Of a DNA stretch of 7,423 bases, positions 6,262-7,423 are shown piece after piece; the stretch's first letter is position 1, and each line of letters opens with the position of its first letter. The translations under genes and the position numbers were made by a program. The stretch is taken from contig CAIXVA010000211.1 in the NCBI GenBank assembly GCA_903922745.1, positions 1-7,423 on the forward strand, written 5' to 3'. The stretch comes from an uncultured Actinomycetes bacterium (GTDB lineage: Bacteria; Actinomycetota; Actinomycetes; Nanopelagicales; Nanopelagicaceae). Under the pieces are notes generated by a model. It saw nothing but the letters and a program-made list of their open reading frames with translations. It made no database searches and was not told where the DNA came from.

Positions 6262-7008
6262 ATGCCTAAGAAATCCTTAACTCCAAAAAAGGAGTCCCCT
6301 AAAAAGGAGAAGACATCAACAAGCACAGCTGTTGCTTTTGATGCGAAGGATCTTGCCCGTAATGCAGCCCTAGGAGTTGCAGAACAACGCGACCAAGTCG
6401 GCGGATTTGTTTCAGTTGATTTTGATGATGACAATCGCGTTGCGACATATTTATTTGAAGCAAAACTTTCAGGGTACCGAGGATGGCGTTGGTGCATCAC
6501 CATTGCAAAGGTTGATGAAGATGCGCAACCAACAATTTGTGATGTTGTAGTACTTCCTGGTCCTGATGCGCTACGTGCACCTGATTGGATTCCTTATCGC
6601 GACAGAATTTTGCCGGGCGATGTTGGTGTTGGCGATATTGTTCCAAGCTCATTAGATGATGCACGTTTAGTTGCAGGTGAACAAGCGTTGCCACAGGATG
6701 AAGATTTAGATACTGCAATGGCCATCGAACTTGGTTTAGGTCGTGCACGTGTGATGTCTATCGAAGGACGCGATCAAGCTGCAAAGCGTTGGTATGACGG
6801 AGAACGTGGACCGAATGCACCTGTTGCCCAGTCAGCACCAAAGCCATGCCATAGCTGCGGATTCTTTATTCCTATTGCTGGTTCATTACGTTCAACATTT
6901 GGCGTATGTGCCAACGCAATATCACCCGATGATGCACGCGTAGTGAGCGTAGATCATGGCTGCGGAGCACATTCGGAAGCGACCTTCACAGAGCCGGTGT
7001 TAAACTAA
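6262..7008 (+). CDS. DUF3027 family protein with Cys/His cluster
   Basis: This 248-aa actinobacterial protein of unknown function matches DUF3027 over about residues 30-240. Landmarks are LSGYRGWRWCITIA (69-82), VVLPGPDALRAPDWIPYRDRILPGDVGVGDIVP (96-128), ELGLGRARVMSIEGRDQAAKRWYDGERGP (156-184) and the C-terminal block 196-237. That block holds CHSC (196-199), Cys216 in FGVCAN, and DHGCGAH (231-237, with His232, Cys234 and His237), a spacing that could bind a metal such as zinc; this is inferred, not shown. The N-terminus (2-17) is lysine-rich with PKK at 2-4, 8-10 and 13-15, a probably disordered basic tail that could touch nucleic acid. It has no signal peptide or membrane helix. It lies between groEL and a cold-shock gene, with its own probable leaderless promoter and no terminator before the cold-shock gene. 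The family is confident, the function unknown. Confidence 0.9.
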   Translation: MPKKSLTPKKESPKKEKTSTSTAVAFDAKDLARNAALGVAEQRDQVGGFVSVDFDDDNRVATYLFEAKLSGYRGWRWCITIAKVDEDAQPTICDVVVLPGPDALRAPDWIPYRDRILPGDVGVGDIVPSSLDDARLVAGEQALPQDEDLDTAMAIELGLGRARVMSIEGRDQAAKRWYDGERGPNAPVAQSAPKPCHSCGFFIPIAGSLRSTFGVCANAISPDDARVVSVDHGCGAHSEATFTEPVLN

Positions 7009-7016
7009 CCACCTGC

Positions 7017-7032
7017 TATCGCACCCGCGATA
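7017..7032 (+). promoter_or_regulatory. Small hairpin between the DUF3027 and cold-shock genes
   Basis: TATCGC (7017-7022) and GCGATA (7027-7032) form a perfect 6-bp stem with a 4-nt loop. There is no T-run after it, so it is unlikely to terminate; it may be an operator, a processing site or chance. No clear -35/-10 pair for the cold-shock gene is visible in this 65-bp gap. Confidence 0.3.
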
Positions 7033-7061
7033 TCGATTAATACCAGTACGAAAAAACTAGC

Positions 7062-7067
7062 AAGGAG
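7062..7067 (+). promoter_or_regulatory. Ribosome binding site of the cold-shock gene
   Basis: AAGGAG ends 6 nt before ATG at 7074, a strong site like the one before groEL. Confidence 0.88.
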
Positions 7068-7073
7068 CCCACC

Positions 7074-7423
7074 ATGCCTACAGGACGCGTTAAATGGTTC
7101 TCATTAGAAAAAGGTTTTGGCTTCATTGCAAATGATGAAGGCGAAGATGTTTATCTAGCAGCTACATCACTTCCAGAAGGTGTTGCAACAGTAAAACCTG
7201 GAACAAAGCTTGAGTTCTCAATTGCAGACAGCCGTAAAGGCCCACACGCATTATCAGTGCACATCATTGATGCACCACCATCATTAGTTGAAAACTCACG
7301 TGTTAACAGTGATGACCTTGCCGCAATGATTGAGGACACAATCAAGATGCTAGATAAAGTTGGAAATGGCTTGCGCCATGGACGTCATCCCAATGCACAA
7401 GAAGCAGATCGTCTAGGTCGCGT
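7074..7423 (+). CDS. Extended cold-shock domain protein (3' end beyond window)
   Basis: The frame stays open from ATG 7074 to the window edge, giving 116 residues without a stop. Residues 1-66 are a cold-shock (OB-fold, nucleic-acid-binding) domain: GRVKWFSLEKGFGFI (4-18) contains RNP1 (KGFGFI, 13-18). The RNP2 site reads VYLAAT (26-31) where the family has VFVHFS/VFVHSS, so the usual His and aromatic contacts are lost. Residues about 67-116 are a helical extension (DLAAMIEDTIKMLDKVGNGLRHGRHP, 81-106) typical of the roughly 127-aa actinobacterial cold-shock proteins rather than the 67-aa CspA type, so perhaps a dozen residues are missing at the edge. It probably acts as an RNA/DNA-binding chaperone in the cytosol. 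A good Shine-Dalgarno site precedes it, and it may be co-transcribed with the DUF3027 gene 65 bp upstream. Confidence 0.9.
   Translation, partial: MPTGRVKWFSLEKGFGFIANDEGEDVYLAATSLPEGVATVKPGTKLEFSIADSRKGPHALSVHIIDAPPSLVENSRVNSDDLAAMIEDTIKMLDKVGNGLRHGRHPNAQEADRLGR

Noticed and set aside
6276..6311. Internal AAAAAAGGAG and AAAAAGGAG stretches early in the DUF3027 gene as a Shine-Dalgarno site for a later start
   Set aside because: No in-frame ATG or GTG follows at suitable distance; the purines simply encode the Lys/Glu-rich N-terminus.

Overview
The window is a gene-dense piece of a moderately low-GC actinobacterial chromosome. Three gene families point to Actinobacteria: an 88-aa DUF3263 protein, a DUF3027 protein, and a cold-shock protein with the actinobacterial C-terminal extension, all around a GroEL2-type chaperonin ending in Gly-Gly-Gly-Asp-Met-Asp-Phe. 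The AT-leaning codon use, very short intergenic gaps and apparently leaderless starts suggest a streamlined freshwater lineage such as the acI/Nanopelagicales group. That placement is inference; no marker gene here proves it.

Left part (1-2561): a beta-carbonic anhydrase on the + strand (45-563) converges on a two-gene minus-strand operon. That operon is a type II NADH dehydrogenase (2561-1326) followed by an alpha/beta hydrolase (1326-544), joined by a TAATG stop/start overlap. The convergent 3' ends overlap by 20 bp and contain a small inverted repeat with T-rich flanks on both strands, possibly a two-way terminator.

Middle part (2562-4401): a 23-bp divergent gap separates the NADH dehydrogenase from a two-domain SDR/NmrA-like plus DUF2867 protein (2585-4066). 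The two candidate -10 hexamers share 2 bp, and each lies 6-7 nt from its ATG. A short 14-bp tandem repeat and the DUF3263 gene (4135-4401) follow.

Right part (4402-7423): groEL (start 4563) has a recognisable promoter, a CIRCE operator (HrcA site) at its predicted transcription start and a good Shine-Dalgarno site. A strong 13-bp hairpin ends it. Next come the DUF3027 gene (6262-7008) and an extended cold-shock protein (7074 to beyond the window edge). This half looks like a stress/nucleic-acid housekeeping neighbourhood; groES and hrcA are not in the window.

One theme runs through the window. Carbonic anhydrase, GroEL and the cold-shock protein have clear Shine-Dalgarno leaders. Four others (NADH dehydrogenase, SDR-DUF2867, DUF3263, DUF3027) have a TANNNT hexamer ending 6-7 nt before ATG and no Shine-Dalgarno site, as expected of leaderless mRNAs. 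I see no phage, transposon, CRISPR, tRNA or rRNA, and no obviously new multi-gene system. The most interesting material is the regulatory architecture, the uncharacterised DUF proteins, and unusual residues in the carbonic anhydrase and cold-shock protein.
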